A stretch of DNA of 64,000 nt from Heterotrichella gracilis (GCA_032358255.1 JAULBX010006664.1:309713-373712); one strand, 5' to 3'. Positions 42,833 through 51,744 are shown, counted from the first letter of the stretch. Program-made: numbers and translations. The notes: generated by a model not told the origin, from the sequence alone.

Positions 42833-45800
42833 TTCTTATAACTGTTATGTGTGAGCCGGTATGTTTAACCAGATTCCCTTTTGCATCCTTGTAAATTTTA
42901 TTTCTCATGGTCTGATTTAGTGAATCAAATTTTCCATTCATATCAGCCAATTCTTTTTCCATCGCTTTGTTGTCCGAACTTATATTTAGGTTCATCTCAG
43001 CTTCGCGAAGTGTATTTTTACGTTTAATTAAACCTTCAGAGATATCTGGTGTTAAAACAATTCCTTTATTTTTGATCAGGTCCATGATGCCATCATGCAT
43101 TAATTTTCTATCATTAAAACGAATGCCTTTAAATAAATTCATATTGTCTCTTGTTTCCTTTGCGGTCATTACCGATTCACCACGCGATAAATTAGCCGGG
43201 ATAGAATCACTCGTTGATGTGCCTGGACCTTTTAAGTCAATCACACCATCAGCAAAATTGTTTCCTTCATTAATTGCTTTTAAGGCTTGTAATTTACTAG
43301 CCGCAAATGTGCCCAGCATGGTTGCGATGGTCGCCGTTGCGATAATAGTTCCAACCGGTACCGGACCAACTACAATTGGAGACAATGAAGCGTATAAACT
43401 TGTCGCAGCTGTTGTCAAATTGCTTAACTGTAAAATAGAATCAAGCAATAATTTTTCCTTTTGGATCTTCTTACGTTGCTCGATCGCTTCAGCCTCTTTT
43501 TGTTTCTCCAGTTCTTGCAATCGTAACTTTGCATCAATTTCCTTTTGTAAACGATCGGTATTATTTGCAAAGCCCTGATCTTTTAAGCCTTTTTCTTTAT
43601 CCAATCGCGATTGTAGGTCACTAATTTCAGTGTCCAACTGCGACTGCTTTTCTTTACTGGCATCAATTTCTTTTTGGTTGGCTTCCAGTTTAAAATCTAA
43701 TTCTTGGCCAATAAATTTGGCAGCCTCTTGCCCTAACTGACCTAAAGCAGCAAACAGTTTTTGTTTACTTGGCTCATCGATACCTAATAATTTTGCCCAA
43801 TCAATTAATGGCCCTCTATCGTTTTGTTTTTTAGCAAGGTCCTGCGACTGCTTATCCAACTCATTAATAATTGCAGCCGTTTGCGTCTGAACTAAATTCT
43901 TTTGAAGATCTCCAGTTTGTTTAATGCCATCTAAAGTGCCGCGCAATCTTTCAGCTTCTGATTTTGATTTCTCATCACCTTTAGCTTCTAAAATGGCAAT
44001 TTCATTTTCAGTTTGTTGAATTAATAAAGCCTGTTCAGCATTTATCTCAGCAGTTTTTAAAGCAAGACTATCCAGAGCACCTTTCTTTTTAATTTCAAGA
44101 ATTGCCTGTTGTTTTTGCGCTTCAAAATCTTCCTGGCTTACACCAGAAGGTCTTTGCAATAATTGAATCTCAGCTTCTTTTAATTGCTGTTCTAATTCAA
44201 AATTCTTTTGCTTGTTGTCAAGCACACCTTTTTCATTCTGTAACTCTTTTAATTTTAAAGCGCCACGTTCCTGAGCCAGTTTAATATCATCCGCTAAAAG
44301 GTCGTTGTTATATTTACGGTTTATCTCGTTCTGTAATTTTGCGAATTGTTCTTCCTGTTCAACAGAAAATTTAAAATTCTTATCTAATGCCTGGCCTTTT
44401 TTCTGAATAGTATCTTTAAGGACTTGTAATTCCTGATCAGCAATAGCTTTTTGTCTTTCAATACGTTCTTTACCGGTTGAACCTTCGGCTTCAGCTGCCT
44501 GTGCTTTTTTAAATAGATCTATTATGGCCGCATTAAATTGCTCCTGTATTTGTTTGCGTTTTTCAGCAGCTGCTTTAGCCGCATCAGCTGCTTTTTTCTG
44601 ATTCTCTTTATCTTTTTCAGCTTTTTCTTGTTGCAATTTAAGATCCACTTCAATACTATCCGCTTGCAGATCCTTTAACTGATCAATTAACTCTGCACGT
44701 TGCTTAATTTGCTCAGCATCCAATTTGCCTTCGATCTGACGCTTGTATTCCAATGCTTTTATTGCTGCAAGAACAGCTGTTTGTGCATCCTTAGCTTTTT
44801 GTTTCTCAAGATCGGAAGTTTCTTTCCCGGCAGCGCGAGCCAATCTTATTTCACGATCGTAACGTTTTTCAATGGCACTTACTGCACCAGCTACTCCTTT
44901 AATAGTTGCATCAGCATTCTTCTCGGCAGCATCAGCAACTAAACCTAATTGCTCGGCCATCTTTGTAAAGCTTTCAACTACCTTATCAAGGATATCACCT
45001 AAAAACTCGAACAAAGCAGCGATCGGTTTTACTTTGTCTTTCAATAAAATAAAAGCACCAATCACCAACGCGATAACAGTTAAGATAATTCCCAACGGAT
45101 TTGCTTTTATAGCAACACCAATAGTTGTGATAGCTGCTTTGGCTGAGCTGGCAAACGTTTTCATGTTAGCCCCAAAGTTTGAGAAGAAGGATCCGAATGA
45201 ACTAATTGCACCTTTTGCAACACTACCTGCATTGGCTCCAAAGTTCTTAACGAAACCGACTGCACCGGTAAACGCTGCTTTTGCGTTACCTGAAAAATTA
45301 GTGAAGAAGGCTTTTACTGTTTCGTTCGAAGATTTATATGTACTAACAATATCAGTAGCGCCACTCTTAAATATGTTTGCGATAGGAGCAAAGCCCAATT
45401 TTATTTCAGTAATGGTATCACCTAAACCGGCAAATTCTTTTGTGACATTTGCAATAGCGTTTAAGGATTGTAATTTTAAAAGCGTTTCTTCAAATTCTTT
45501 ATTCTTTCCGATGGCTAAAGTTTGAAATGCTGTAATTCCTTCGAAACCTCTCGCAACTAAAGTAACAGAACTGCCAGCAGCTTTAGCAAAATTTTCTCCA
45601 AGGTTTCCATTTAATGCTGAAACCTGAGCATTTAAATCTCCTAGCTGGTCCTTCAACTTACCTGCTTTTTCTAAATTGTCTTTAAATGCTTTTGTACCTT
45701 CACCGGCTTTAAATGCTTCAGAAGTATATTGTTTGATCTCAGCTTTTAATTGCTGAACAGCGCTTTTTGTTTTTCCAAGGTTGTTAACCTCGTTGATCAT

Positions 45801-46004
45801 CTTACCAGTGCTCTTGGTCGAATCAACAATTTCCTTGGTATATTTTTGAACTTCTGAAGTAGTATTTTTGTAAGCGTTTTTAGAATCAGCTGTAAAATCG
45901 GTAGTTTCTTTTGTAAGGTCAGACACGGCTTTTCCTGCCTGCACATACGCGCCAAGGAATTGACTGTTATCCGTTACTAATTCAAAACCTACTATTTTTG
46001 TCAT
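42822..46004 (-). CDS. Tail tape measure protein
   Basis: 1060 residues, the longest late gene. Helical N-terminus, hydrophobic segments near 285-330 (KANPLGIILTVIALVIGAF) and ~880-920 (VVGPVPVGTIIATATIATML), and a long charged coiled coil between ~370 and 860 (many K/E/Q/A heptads). This is the usual make-up of a tape measure, which sets tail length and enters the host envelope. The start overlaps the upstream chaperone stop (ATGA). At roughly 0.15 nm per residue the tail would be about 160 nm, typical of a siphophage. Confidence 0.85.
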   Translation of the reverse strand: MTKIVGFELVTDNSQFLGAYVQAGKAVSDLTKETTDFTADSKNAYKNTTSEVQKYTKEIVDSTKSTGKMINEVNNLGKTKSAVQQLKAEIKQYTSEAFKAGEGTKAFKDNLEKAGKLKDQLGDLNAQVSALNGNLGENFAKAAGSSVTLVARGFEGITAFQTLAIGKNKEFEETLLKLQSLNAIANVTKEFAGLGDTITEIKLGFAPIANIFKSGATDIVSTYKSSNETVKAFFTNFSGNAKAAFTGAVGFVKNFGANAGSVAKGAISSFGSFFSNFGANMKTFASSAKAAITTIGVAIKANPLGIILTVIALVIGAFILLKDKVKPIAALFEFLGDILDKVVESFTKMAEQLGLVADAAEKNADATIKGVAGAVSAIEKRYDREIRLARAAGKETSDLEKQKAKDAQTAVLAAIKALEYKRQIEGKLDAEQIKQRAELIDQLKDLQADSIEVDLKLQQEKAEKDKENQKKAADAAKAAAEKRKQIQEQFNAAIIDLFKKAQAAEAEGSTGKERIERQKAIADQELQVLKDTIQKKGQALDKNFKFSVEQEEQFAKLQNEINRKYNNDLLADDIKLAQERGALKLKELQNEKGVLDNKQKNFELEQQLKEAEIQLLQRPSGVSQEDFEAQKQQAILEIKKKGALDSLALKTAEINAEQALLIQQTENEIAILEAKGDEKSKSEAERLRGTLDGIKQTGDLQKNLVQTQTAAIINELDKQSQDLAKKQNDRGPLIDWAKLLGIDEPSKQKLFAALGQLGQEAAKFIGQELDFKLEANQKEIDASKEKQSQLDTEISDLQSRLDKEKGLKDQGFANNTDRLQKEIDAKLRLQELEKQKEAEAIEQRKKIQKEKLLLDSILQLSNLTTAATSLYASLSPIVVGPVPVGTIIATATIATMLGTFAASKLQALKAINEGNNFADGVIDLKGPGTSTSDSIPANLSRGESVMTAKETRDNMNLFKGIRFNDRKLMHDGIMDLIKNKGIVLTPDISEGLIKRKNTLREAEMNLNISSDNKAMEKELADMNGKFDSLNQTMRNKIYKDAKGNLVKHTGSHITVIRSGK

Positions 46005-46752
46005 GTCGTTTTTTGTTGATGCTGTCTTAAAGCATTTTGTTTGTTAGCTTCTTCAATCCTTTTATCCATGCGCTCTTTAAATACTACTAACTTTATAAAA
46101 AAGTCTTCGATCCATAAACGCATTAACTCTTTTTCTTCAGTGGCCCGGACTCTTCCGTTTCCATCCTCGGTCATCAACATTAAAAGTTCTGACCAGTGTT
46201 TATCCACTTCAAGTATCGTTTGTTTGAGATACTTTTCTTTGTACGGCTCTTCTTTTACTCCTGAATCTCTCTTTCGATTTCCGTCAGGTTCTCTTTTGTA
46301 TATTTTATCAATGTCTCTCTGAACCCTTGGATAGAACTCAGAGACAAGGCGAAAAAACTCATCATATCAATGCCCTCCGCTTGCCAGTCTGCTATTTTTC
46401 CCAACATCACTGCTTCATTATATCCGCGCTCATCTTCTCCTTTTTTATTGATCACTAAAGCAGCCATCATTAATGCCGGATGCACGCGGTTCTCATCGTC
46501 GATGTTTTTAATACCACTCATTAAGTTGTGTGTCACAACTGCAGAGTTTGCAAAGTCCTGTTTTGCTAAAAGAGAGTACACTTTCTGCAAACCGTTGTAC
46601 ACTTCTTGAAAGCTTAATCCAAAAGTTAACTTTGGAACTAATTTTTCATATTCCTTGTAACGTTCCGGACTGATCCTGTCCACAATTGTGTAGACAACAC
46701 CGTTTGCTGTAAATTCTTTACAACCTGGTTCTAATTTTTTTATTTCACTCAT
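46001..46752 (-). CDS. Tail assembly chaperone, long frameshifted form (GT-like)
   Basis: Predicted 250-residue product: residues 1-134 are shared with the short form, then a -1 shift at TTTTTTC (46357-46351) enters a frame open for 116 codons, starting RLVSEFYPRV and ending RQHQQKTT, with stop TGA overlapping the tape-measure ATG. Without the shift the downstream frame has only a GTG start at 46207 and leaves ~150 open bases unexplained. Lambda G/GT is the model: both forms bind and load the tape measure. Not shown experimentally here. Confidence 0.7.
46255..46752 (-). CDS. Tail assembly chaperone, short form (G-like)
   Basis: 165 residues. Mostly helical, with ERYKEYEKLVPKLTFGLSFQ near 30-49 and NRVHPALMMAALVINKKGED near 88-107. 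Position immediately upstream of the tape measure and the slippery sequence at residues 132-134 (S-F-F) identify it as the G-type chaperone. Zero-frame reading ends LTEIEREIQE. It overlaps the upstream membrane-protein gene by 4 bases. Confidence 0.7.
   Translation of the reverse strand: MSEIKKLEPGCKEFTANGVVYTIVDRISPERYKEYEKLVPKLTFGLSFQEVYNGLQKVYSLLAKQDFANSAVVTHNLMSGIKNIDDENRVHPALMMAALVINKKGEDERGYNEAVMLGKIADWQAEGIDMMSFFALSLSSIQGFRETLIKYTKENLTEIEREIQE
46351..46357 (-). promoter_or_regulatory. Slippery heptamer TTTTTTC for -1 frameshifting
   Basis: Read on the minus strand in the zero frame as AGT TTT TTC, so the tRNAs can re-pair as TTT TTT one base back. U UUU UUC is a classic strong -1 slip site. 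The -1 frame stays open from well upstream down to base 46001. Confidence 0.75.
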
Positions 46753-47123
46753 TCGATATGTTTTATATAAAATCTTTTAACTGCTAATGCCAGAAAAATA
46801 CTCAGGCCAATAAATAAGATGTGTGGAATAATAAAAATGAACTCACGATGTAAATACAAGCGCCATGTGCACGCCAAAAATATCCAGAAGGCCATTTGAC
46901 CAGCCACACACTTTTCACACCACATGATCATCTTAAACAAAGGATGAACACCTTTACCAGCTTGCACGCGTGCGTCTGTTTTAAATAATATATCTAGCTT
47001 ACCGTAGATCTTTCCGAAGAACTCTCCCGGTTGGGTCAGAACATACGAATAAACAAAAGCTGTAACAGCAATTAAAAGCGAAGCCAATAAATAAAGGCCA
47101 ATAATATTACTTGAAGGAATCAT
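46749..47123 (-). CDS. Membrane protein with CxxC motif in the tail module
   Basis: 124 residues, about three to four helices (IIGLYLLASLLIAVTAFVY near the start, MAFWIFLACTWRLYL, FIIPHILFIGLSIFLAL). Between them lies WCEKCVAGQ (C69, C72), a motif I associate loosely with DUF1360-like phage and Bacteroidota membrane proteins. It overlaps the gene upstream by 17 bases and the one downstream by 4, so it is an integral part of the late operon. A membrane protein between neck and tail-chaperone genes is unusual; superinfection exclusion or assembly at the membrane are guesses. Confidence 0.6.
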   Translation of the reverse strand: MIPSSNIIGLYLLASLLIAVTAFVYSYVLTQPGEFFGKIYGKLDILFKTDARVQAGKGVHPLFKMIMWCEKCVAGQMAFWIFLACTWRLYLHREFIFIIPHILFIGLSIFLALAVKRFYIKHIE

Positions 47124-47697
47124 TTATTAAATTTTGAACGTTAGCAATTAAAATATCTTCCATGATCTGGATTTCTCTTTCATTCGGCTCTAAAAAGTTG
47201 CCATACTTTGGGCCCAGGTAATCATCAACAATTGTTTCTGTGTTATCACCGTTCTGACGTGTCTTCGTGTTTTTGGATCCGACAACAGTTACAATTTTAT
47301 TACCACCTTCCAAGATCTTTACAACACCAATATCTTTCATGGTGGTACCAGAAAAACTTAATGTCACATGATCAGTTGGACGGTTGTTTGCTTCGCGCCA
47401 TTCTTTATATGAAATACCTTTTTTGATTTGGCCTTTTTTCTTTTTGCCTGTGGTCACATCTTCATATAGTTTTGTACCACCTGCATTAAGTGCCTTATCT
47501 TTAAAAAAGAATGCCGGCAATTCATTATCTGAATACTGGCCAAGTGAATTTCCTTTTGCGTCAACACCGGTATTTACAATCCTATCTTTGATCAAAGCTG
47601 TAGCATCCAAAGCCATCTTTTCATTGATGCCTGGCATTCTACTCAACACTAATTCGCTGAGCATTTCTACAGATTTTCCAAAGTTTTCGCCTTTCAT
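47107..47697 (-). CDS. Neck/tail-completion protein
   Basis: 196 residues. MLSELVLSRMPGINEKMALD near the start is helical; DRIVNTGVDAKGNSLGQYSD and YKEWREANNRPTDHVTLSFS are blocks of the phage virion-morphogenesis/HK97 gp10-like group as I know it from Bacteroidota prophages. Place between capsid and tail genes fits a head-tail joining or tail-completion role. It overlaps both neighbours by a few bases. Confidence 0.55.
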   Translation of the reverse strand: MKGENFGKSVEMLSELVLSRMPGINEKMALDATALIKDRIVNTGVDAKGNSLGQYSDNELPAFFFKDKALNAGGTKLYEDVTTGKKKKGQIKKGISYKEWREANNRPTDHVTLSFSGTTMKDIGVVKILEGGNKIVTVVGSKNTKTRQNGDNTETIVDDYLGPKYGNFLEPNEREIQIMEDILIANVQNLINDSFK

Positions 47698-48770
47698 GAT
47701 AGTATAGTGCCTCGAGAAATTAATCCGCTAGGTTTACAGATCCAACAATCGTTATTAATAATAGGAGTGTTTGCACATAAGTATTTGATCCATTCTTCGT
47801 ACTTCGCACGGTAGTGATTGCGTTTACCATATAAGGGTTCACGGTCCATCATCGTATAACGATTAATTTGAGGTGAAGAAAGGATATCATCGATCAACAA
47901 TGCACCCGCTTTAAAACGTACAGCATAGGCCATTTGTCTTGCCTTACCGTTGTTCTCAAAGTCAAGAGGATATTCATCCGAACAGATAACGCGCGATCCA
48001 TTACAGGTCAATTCTGCATCTAAAACCAAACCATTTATTTCTGCAGTATTTCTGTAACTTGCATAATCAGTTCCATTGCCTTTGATACCAGTTACGGTTA
48101 ACCAGTTAGCCCAAACAACATTTTTAACGCCTCCACTACAAGGCACACATACTGTTTTATTGTTGCGTGGTTGAAATCCGGAAACGTTGTAAACAAAATA
48201 GTATTCAAGGTTGCTAACGCTGTTACTCCATAGTGGAAGTTCCAAAGGTGTTACCAGCGTTCCAAAGTTTACTTGATTAGTGAGTGAGTTAATAGTATAA
48301 GTTCCGATTGGAGAGGTCTGGTTAAGATCATTATTATAAATGCTCACCGATATTGCAAGGGCAGCATTCATGATCAAACCAATTTTTCTTAACTTAATTT
48401 TGCCGCCAACAATGCGCGGAAATCTTACAACAATGCCAGCTGTGGTTTCTGTAATATTTAATGAAGAATTGTGAGCAAGCTCACCAATATATCCTGAATA
48501 GTTTGGACGCTTCGCAATATAATTGTCTTCGATGCAAGACATAAGATCTGATTGAAACTGGTAAATAGCGTTAGTACGCGCCTTCACCATCATGTCCCAG
48601 ATATTACCTTCTTCGCAGTCAGCTGCGCCAGTAAGAATTGATAAATTTAAACCTTCAAGTTCATCGAGATAAACTTCCGTTTTGCCTTCGTTAAAATCTG
48701 TAGGCTTGTTATCATCAAAGCAATTACATTCAGTCCGGGAAAGTTTTATAATATTTTCTAAACAAGTCAT
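47694..48770 (-). CDS. Phage head/neck-region protein, 358 residues
   Basis: The start MTCLENIIKLSRTECNCFDD has three cysteines. There are further pairs at VCVPCSGG and WICKPSG. The middle is beta-rich (GIVVRFPRIVGGKIKLRKIG). It is the first gene after the capsid terminator. Its size and place would suit a head fibre or neck protein. I do not recognise the family. Confidence 0.45.
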   Translation of the reverse strand: MTCLENIIKLSRTECNCFDDNKPTDFNEGKTEVYLDELEGLNLSILTGAADCEEGNIWDMMVKARTNAIYQFQSDLMSCIEDNYIAKRPNYSGYIGELAHNSSLNITETTAGIVVRFPRIVGGKIKLRKIGLIMNAALAISVSIYNNDLNQTSPIGTYTINSLTNQVNFGTLVTPLELPLWSNSVSNLEYYFVYNVSGFQPRNNKTVCVPCSGGVKNVVWANWLTVTGIKGNGTDYASYRNTAEINGLVLDAELTCNGSRVICSDEYPLDFENNGKARQMAYAVRFKAGALLIDDILSSPQINRYTMMDREPLYGKRNHYRAKYEEWIKYLCANTPIINNDCWICKPSGLISRGTILS

Positions 48771-48784
48771 AATGAATTTGATTT

Positions 48785-48820
48785 AAAAAAAGGCCGCCCT
48801 ATTTAATAAAGCGGCCTTTT
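48785..48820 (-). terminator. Rho-independent terminator after the capsid gene
   Basis: A 10-bp perfect stem (48788-48797 with 48811-48820, core GGCCGC/GCGGCC), 13-base loop and, on the minus strand, a run of T. It lies 32 bases after the capsid stop. A partial terminator here would raise capsid over neck and tail mRNA. Confidence 0.75.
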
Positions 48821-48851
48821 CTATATTGTTTTTATCCCCTAAAAACTAATA

Positions 48852-49886
48852 TTAGGTAGGGCAAGCGCCACACTTAAATTCTAATACTCCAGTTGCAGCA
48901 TCACAACTTTCTGCACCGTTGAACACACCGAAGTTTGCATCAACTAATACATTGTGTTTAGTGAATTTACCTGAACACTCTTCAGTGATATAGATATCGT
49001 ACACTAAGCCCGGGATGTTCTCTGAAGCTTCAGAATATTTCTTACGGCCATCCGCATCAATTACTGGACTTGTTGCAGTTTTACCTGCCCATGTCGCAAC
49101 AGATTTGAATGCTACAGTTCCGCGATCGATCATGAAAGTTTTACCTGGAGAAATAGCTTCAACGTTTACAAGATCCTCGTAATACTTCATTAAGCTTACC
49201 ATTTTGTTTGCACCTGATCCGTCTGCATTACCAGCGTTCATCATTGCTTTCCAAATTGTAGCATTAAGGTTCTTACCATCTAATAAAAACGGTGATCTGA
49301 ATTTATTGATACGCGCAACTGTTTGGAAGTAGTTCATCAACTCAGGTGTCCAGAATGTTGGTGGAATAAAAGTTGTTGCCCATGAAGCAGGTGATGCAAC
49401 ACCAGGACAGCCAATGCCAGTTGTAGTGTATAAATTTGCAGAGGTGAAACCATCAAGACTTGCGATCATCATTTGAGTGATTTTCTCGTCAAGAACTTTT
49501 TTGGTCTTAAGCATGTTGTCAGCAAATACTTCAGCAACGTTTAAGTTGTTGGTTTGATACAAAGCTTCATCAATTGTAAATTTCTTATACACTTGTTGAT
49601 CAATTGCATAATCTTTACAGGCTGAATCTGCTTGGTCTCCGGTAATAACACAATAATTCGGTGCACCTACAGTTGTATCTTCGTTACAGAATTTACTCCA
49701 ATAAATACGAGCGCTTATTGTTTTATTAGCGTTATTTACTAATTCAATTTTTGCAGTTTGGTTTTCGATGATCGCTTTTGCAGCGTTCACTTCAGCAACA
49801 TAATCAGCGTTTCTAGCTGAGTCTTTCCACATATCTTTTTGAAGATAATATGCGGTGGTTAATTCGGAACAGGTTAAAGTTGGCAT
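48852..49886 (-). CDS. Major capsid protein
   Basis: 344 residues. It follows the scaffold-like gene and is followed by a strong terminator, as capsid genes often are. Blocks: EVNAAKAIIENQTAKIELV, ARIYWSKFCNED, NVAEVFADNMLKTKKVLDEK, NKFRSPFLLDGKNLNATIWK and KTFMIDRGTVAF, which fit the helix-plus-beta layout of HK97-fold capsids. Eight to ten cysteines (ending EFKCGACPT) are many for this fold. The assignment rests on order, length and pattern, not on a recognised family. Confidence 0.65.
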   Translation of the reverse strand: MPTLTCSELTTAYYLQKDMWKDSARNADYVAEVNAAKAIIENQTAKIELVNNANKTISARIYWSKFCNEDTTVGAPNYCVITGDQADSACKDYAIDQQVYKKFTIDEALYQTNNLNVAEVFADNMLKTKKVLDEKITQMMIASLDGFTSANLYTTTGIGCPGVASPASWATTFIPPTFWTPELMNYFQTVARINKFRSPFLLDGKNLNATIWKAMMNAGNADGSGANKMVSLMKYYEDLVNVEAISPGKTFMIDRGTVAFKSVATWAGKTATSPVIDADGRKKYSEASENIPGLVYDIYITEECSGKFTKHNVLVDANFGVFNGAESCDAATGVLEFKCGACPT

Positions 49887-49916
49887 AATATTGCGTTTTA
49901 CTTCGCCAAGGTTTTT

Positions 49917-50852
49917 TTAGGTTAAGGTTTGTTTTTTTACATTCCAGGCCTTTGTGATTTCGATTTTAGCTGCTTCATCTTTTGTTTCACCGATGAGCTT
50001 CATGTATTCGGTTTCATTCGCAGGTACTGGTCCTTTATAACCTTTCGTGCTATCGTTGTTGTCGTTGTTGTTTCCTGTTCCTGTACGATCTTCACCTTGT
50101 TTAAATTTGAATAGGCTTGAACCTATTTTTTTAACAACTGCTTCGAACGGTACTGGGTGGCCAAATTCGTCAAGATGTACTTTCGTATTCTCACCGTCTT
50201 TAACCAACACAACTTTTTTACCATCTTCTTTTATCTCAAAATCATAAGTTAAAAGCTTTGAAAGAAAAATGTTTTCCCATTCCTGGGCTAGTGATTCTTC
50301 CTCCGGTAAAATTGCATTCAGTTTTTTCAACTCCTTTAACGCATCGGCTCCGATGGTTTTAAAGATTGCTTCTTTTTGAAGCTGCTTTTCACGGCCTTCG
50401 AATTTGGTTTTCCATTCTGTTTCAACCGCTTGTTTTTCCTTTTTCAAAGTGTCGATAGTATCTAAATAAACTTTTGATCGTTTAATTTGATCTTCTGTCG
50501 GCTCTCCGGTTCCAGTACTTTTAGTCAGTTTGGTAGCAATGGCATCCCATAAATCTTGACCCTTTAACTCCTCAGTAATTTGATGCTTATCACGAAGATC
50601 TTTTTCGTACTTAGAAAGTTCTTCAGCTTTCGCTTTGGAATAACCTCTGTCGTATTGTTCTTTGACTTTTGTATCAAAGCCCTGGACTCTGGTTTTTTCT
50701 AATTCGTATAAAGATTCAAGCGCGTTTGGCTTCAATACTTTAGTGTTGTCAGCCTCGTTTGTGTCAAAAAGAAGTGAGGAAACTTCATCAGCGGTTTTGT
50801 TTTGAGTTTTACCGATAAAACTTGTCAATAGTGCAATTAATTTTTCGTCCAT
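49917..50852 (-). CDS. Capsid scaffolding protein
   Basis: 311 residues, highly charged and helical: KTRVQGFDTKVKEQYDRGYS, KAKAEELSKYEKDLRDKHQI and TLKKEKQAVETEWKTKFEGR are coiled-coil stretches. A Gly/Asn-rich linker (GTGNNNDNNDSTKG) and a short helical tail follow. Placement directly before the capsid gene and this composition match phage scaffolds. No protease motif is seen. Confidence 0.65.
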   Translation of the reverse strand: MDEKLIALLTSFIGKTQNKTADEVSSLLFDTNEADNTKVLKPNALESLYELEKTRVQGFDTKVKEQYDRGYSKAKAEELSKYEKDLRDKHQITEELKGQDLWDAIATKLTKSTGTGEPTEDQIKRSKVYLDTIDTLKKEKQAVETEWKTKFEGREKQLQKEAIFKTIGADALKELKKLNAILPEEESLAQEWENIFLSKLLTYDFEIKEDGKKVVLVKDGENTKVHLDEFGHPVPFEAVVKKIGSSLFKFKQGEDRTGTGNNNDNNDSTKGYKGPVPANETEYMKLIGETKDEAAKIEITKAWNVKKQTLT

Positions 50853-50929
50853 GTTGTTTGTTTTTCAGCCTCTAAAGGGAGGAACCTTTTTTAAACAGCA
50901 GATTTAAGTAATCTGAAAACATTTATTTG

Positions 50930-51003
50930 TAGCGAGAGAGGGACTCGAACCCACGACCTCCAGATTATGAGTCTGGCGAGCTGACCGGCTGCTCTACCTC
51001 GCA
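50930..51003 (-). tRNA. tRNA with CAT anticodon (Met/fMet-like), phage-borne
   Basis: 74 bases fold as a full cloverleaf on the minus strand: acceptor TGCGAGG/TCTCGCT, D-stem GAGC/GCTC, anticodon stem CCAGA/TCTGG with loop CTCATAA (anticodon at 50967-50969), five-base variable loop, and T-arm with TTCGAGT. No CCA is encoded. Positions 1 and 72 are T and T, an unpaired end as in initiator tRNAs, and pair 11-24 is A-T, also initiator-like. The anticodon stem lacks the three G-C pairs of initiators. It lies between scaffold and small head genes. Confidence 0.9.
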
Positions 51004-51011
51004 ATATATCT

Positions 51012-51233
51012 TTACTTCTTTTTTTCCTTTTCTTTAAGATCTTTTTTATCACCAGTTTCAGGCTGTTTCACCTCGTTGAACACTGGTTGATCTTTTATAT
51101 TCGATGCAATTACTCCTGGTCTATCTTCTGTTGAGATAATACGGTAAGACATTTTTTGATCGTGTGGCAACGCATCATAAATCTCTTTCTTCATATTCAC
51201 GAGACGATTGTTCGATTTTACCTGTAACTGCAT
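51012..51233 (-). CDS. Small phage head-region protein, 73 residues
   Basis: Starts MQLQVKSNNRLVNMKKEIYD. The middle is ordinary; the end DQPVFNEVKQPETGDKKDLK and a lysine/glutamate tail are low in complexity. The PVFNEV..PETGDKK block also occurs in the gene just upstream (51237-51698), so the pair shares a module. Decoration or internal capsid protein is possible. No family recognised. Confidence 0.45.
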   Translation of the reverse strand: MQLQVKSNNRLVNMKKEIYDALPHDQKMSYRIISTEDRPGVIASNIKDQPVFNEVKQPETGDKKDLKEKEKKK

Positions 51234-51236
51234 ATC

Positions 51237-51698
51237 TTAAAATTTAAATTCAGCTTTTAATGTTTCGATGTTACCTTCTAAAACTTCCGATAATTTTTCG
51301 ATCAGTTTATCAAGGCCTGTATTAGGGTGATAAGAAATTTCTTTCCCGTCTAAATAATTTTTGATTTTTTCCTTTTTAAGGTTTGCTTTTGCAACTTCAT
51401 TGAAAGTCGGAACTTCTTCGTTGTTTTCAGCAGCACCTTCTGACTTCTCTTTGCCAGTCTCAACTTCATTGATAACCGGATGGTTAGTTACCTCTTGGTT
51501 AGCTTCATTAACAACAGCATTGTTGTCCACTTTTTTATCACCAGTTTCAGGAACTGAAACAGAATTAATAACCGGCTCTGAGTTGTAAACAACCTTTTCC
51601 CAGCCGTTTTTATTCTTTAACAGGTCCCATGTCTCTTGAATCATCGTTTTAACCTGAGTGCCTTTTTGTATTGTGATATCCATGGTATTATTTTTCAT
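51237..51698 (-). CDS. Phage head-region protein with HeH/LEM-like end
   Basis: 153 residues from ATG 51698; a later ATG at 51683 also fits. The low-complexity middle repeats PVINSV..PETGDKK, PVINEVETGKEK and PTFNEV. The C-terminal LKKEKIKNYLDGKEI, then HPNTGLDKLIEKLSEVL, looks like the HeH/LEM helix-extended-loop-helix domain seen in phage head genes, which may bind DNA. It probably belongs to the inside of the head or its decoration. Confidence 0.45.
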   Translation of the reverse strand: MKNNTMDITIQKGTQVKTMIQETWDLLKNKNGWEKVVYNSEPVINSVSVPETGDKKVDNNAVVNEANQEVTNHPVINEVETGKEKSEGAAENNEEVPTFNEVAKANLKKEKIKNYLDGKEISYHPNTGLDKLIEKLSEVLEGNIETLKAEFKF

Positions 51699-51727
51699 CA
51701 AAATTCAGACATCAAGGATTATTTTAC

Positions 51728-51744
51728 CACGACAAGTTGTAGTG
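51728..51744. promoter_or_regulatory. Intergenic dyad, copy 2 of a repeated phage element
   Basis: CACGACA-AGT-TGTAGTG, a 7-bp inverted repeat with one mismatch, in the same flanks (CC before, AAATTA after) as 38757-38773. On the plus strand TTG at 51738-51740 stands 18 bases before TATCTTTA, a fair Bacteroidota promoter for the rightward lipoprotein gene at 51787. Confidence 0.5.

Noticed and set aside
44872-45525. Long rightward reading frame opposite the tape-measure gene
   Set aside because: It is the antisense shadow of a helical, Ala/Lys-rich gene. The neighbouring leftward genes overlap correctly and no ribosome site supports it.
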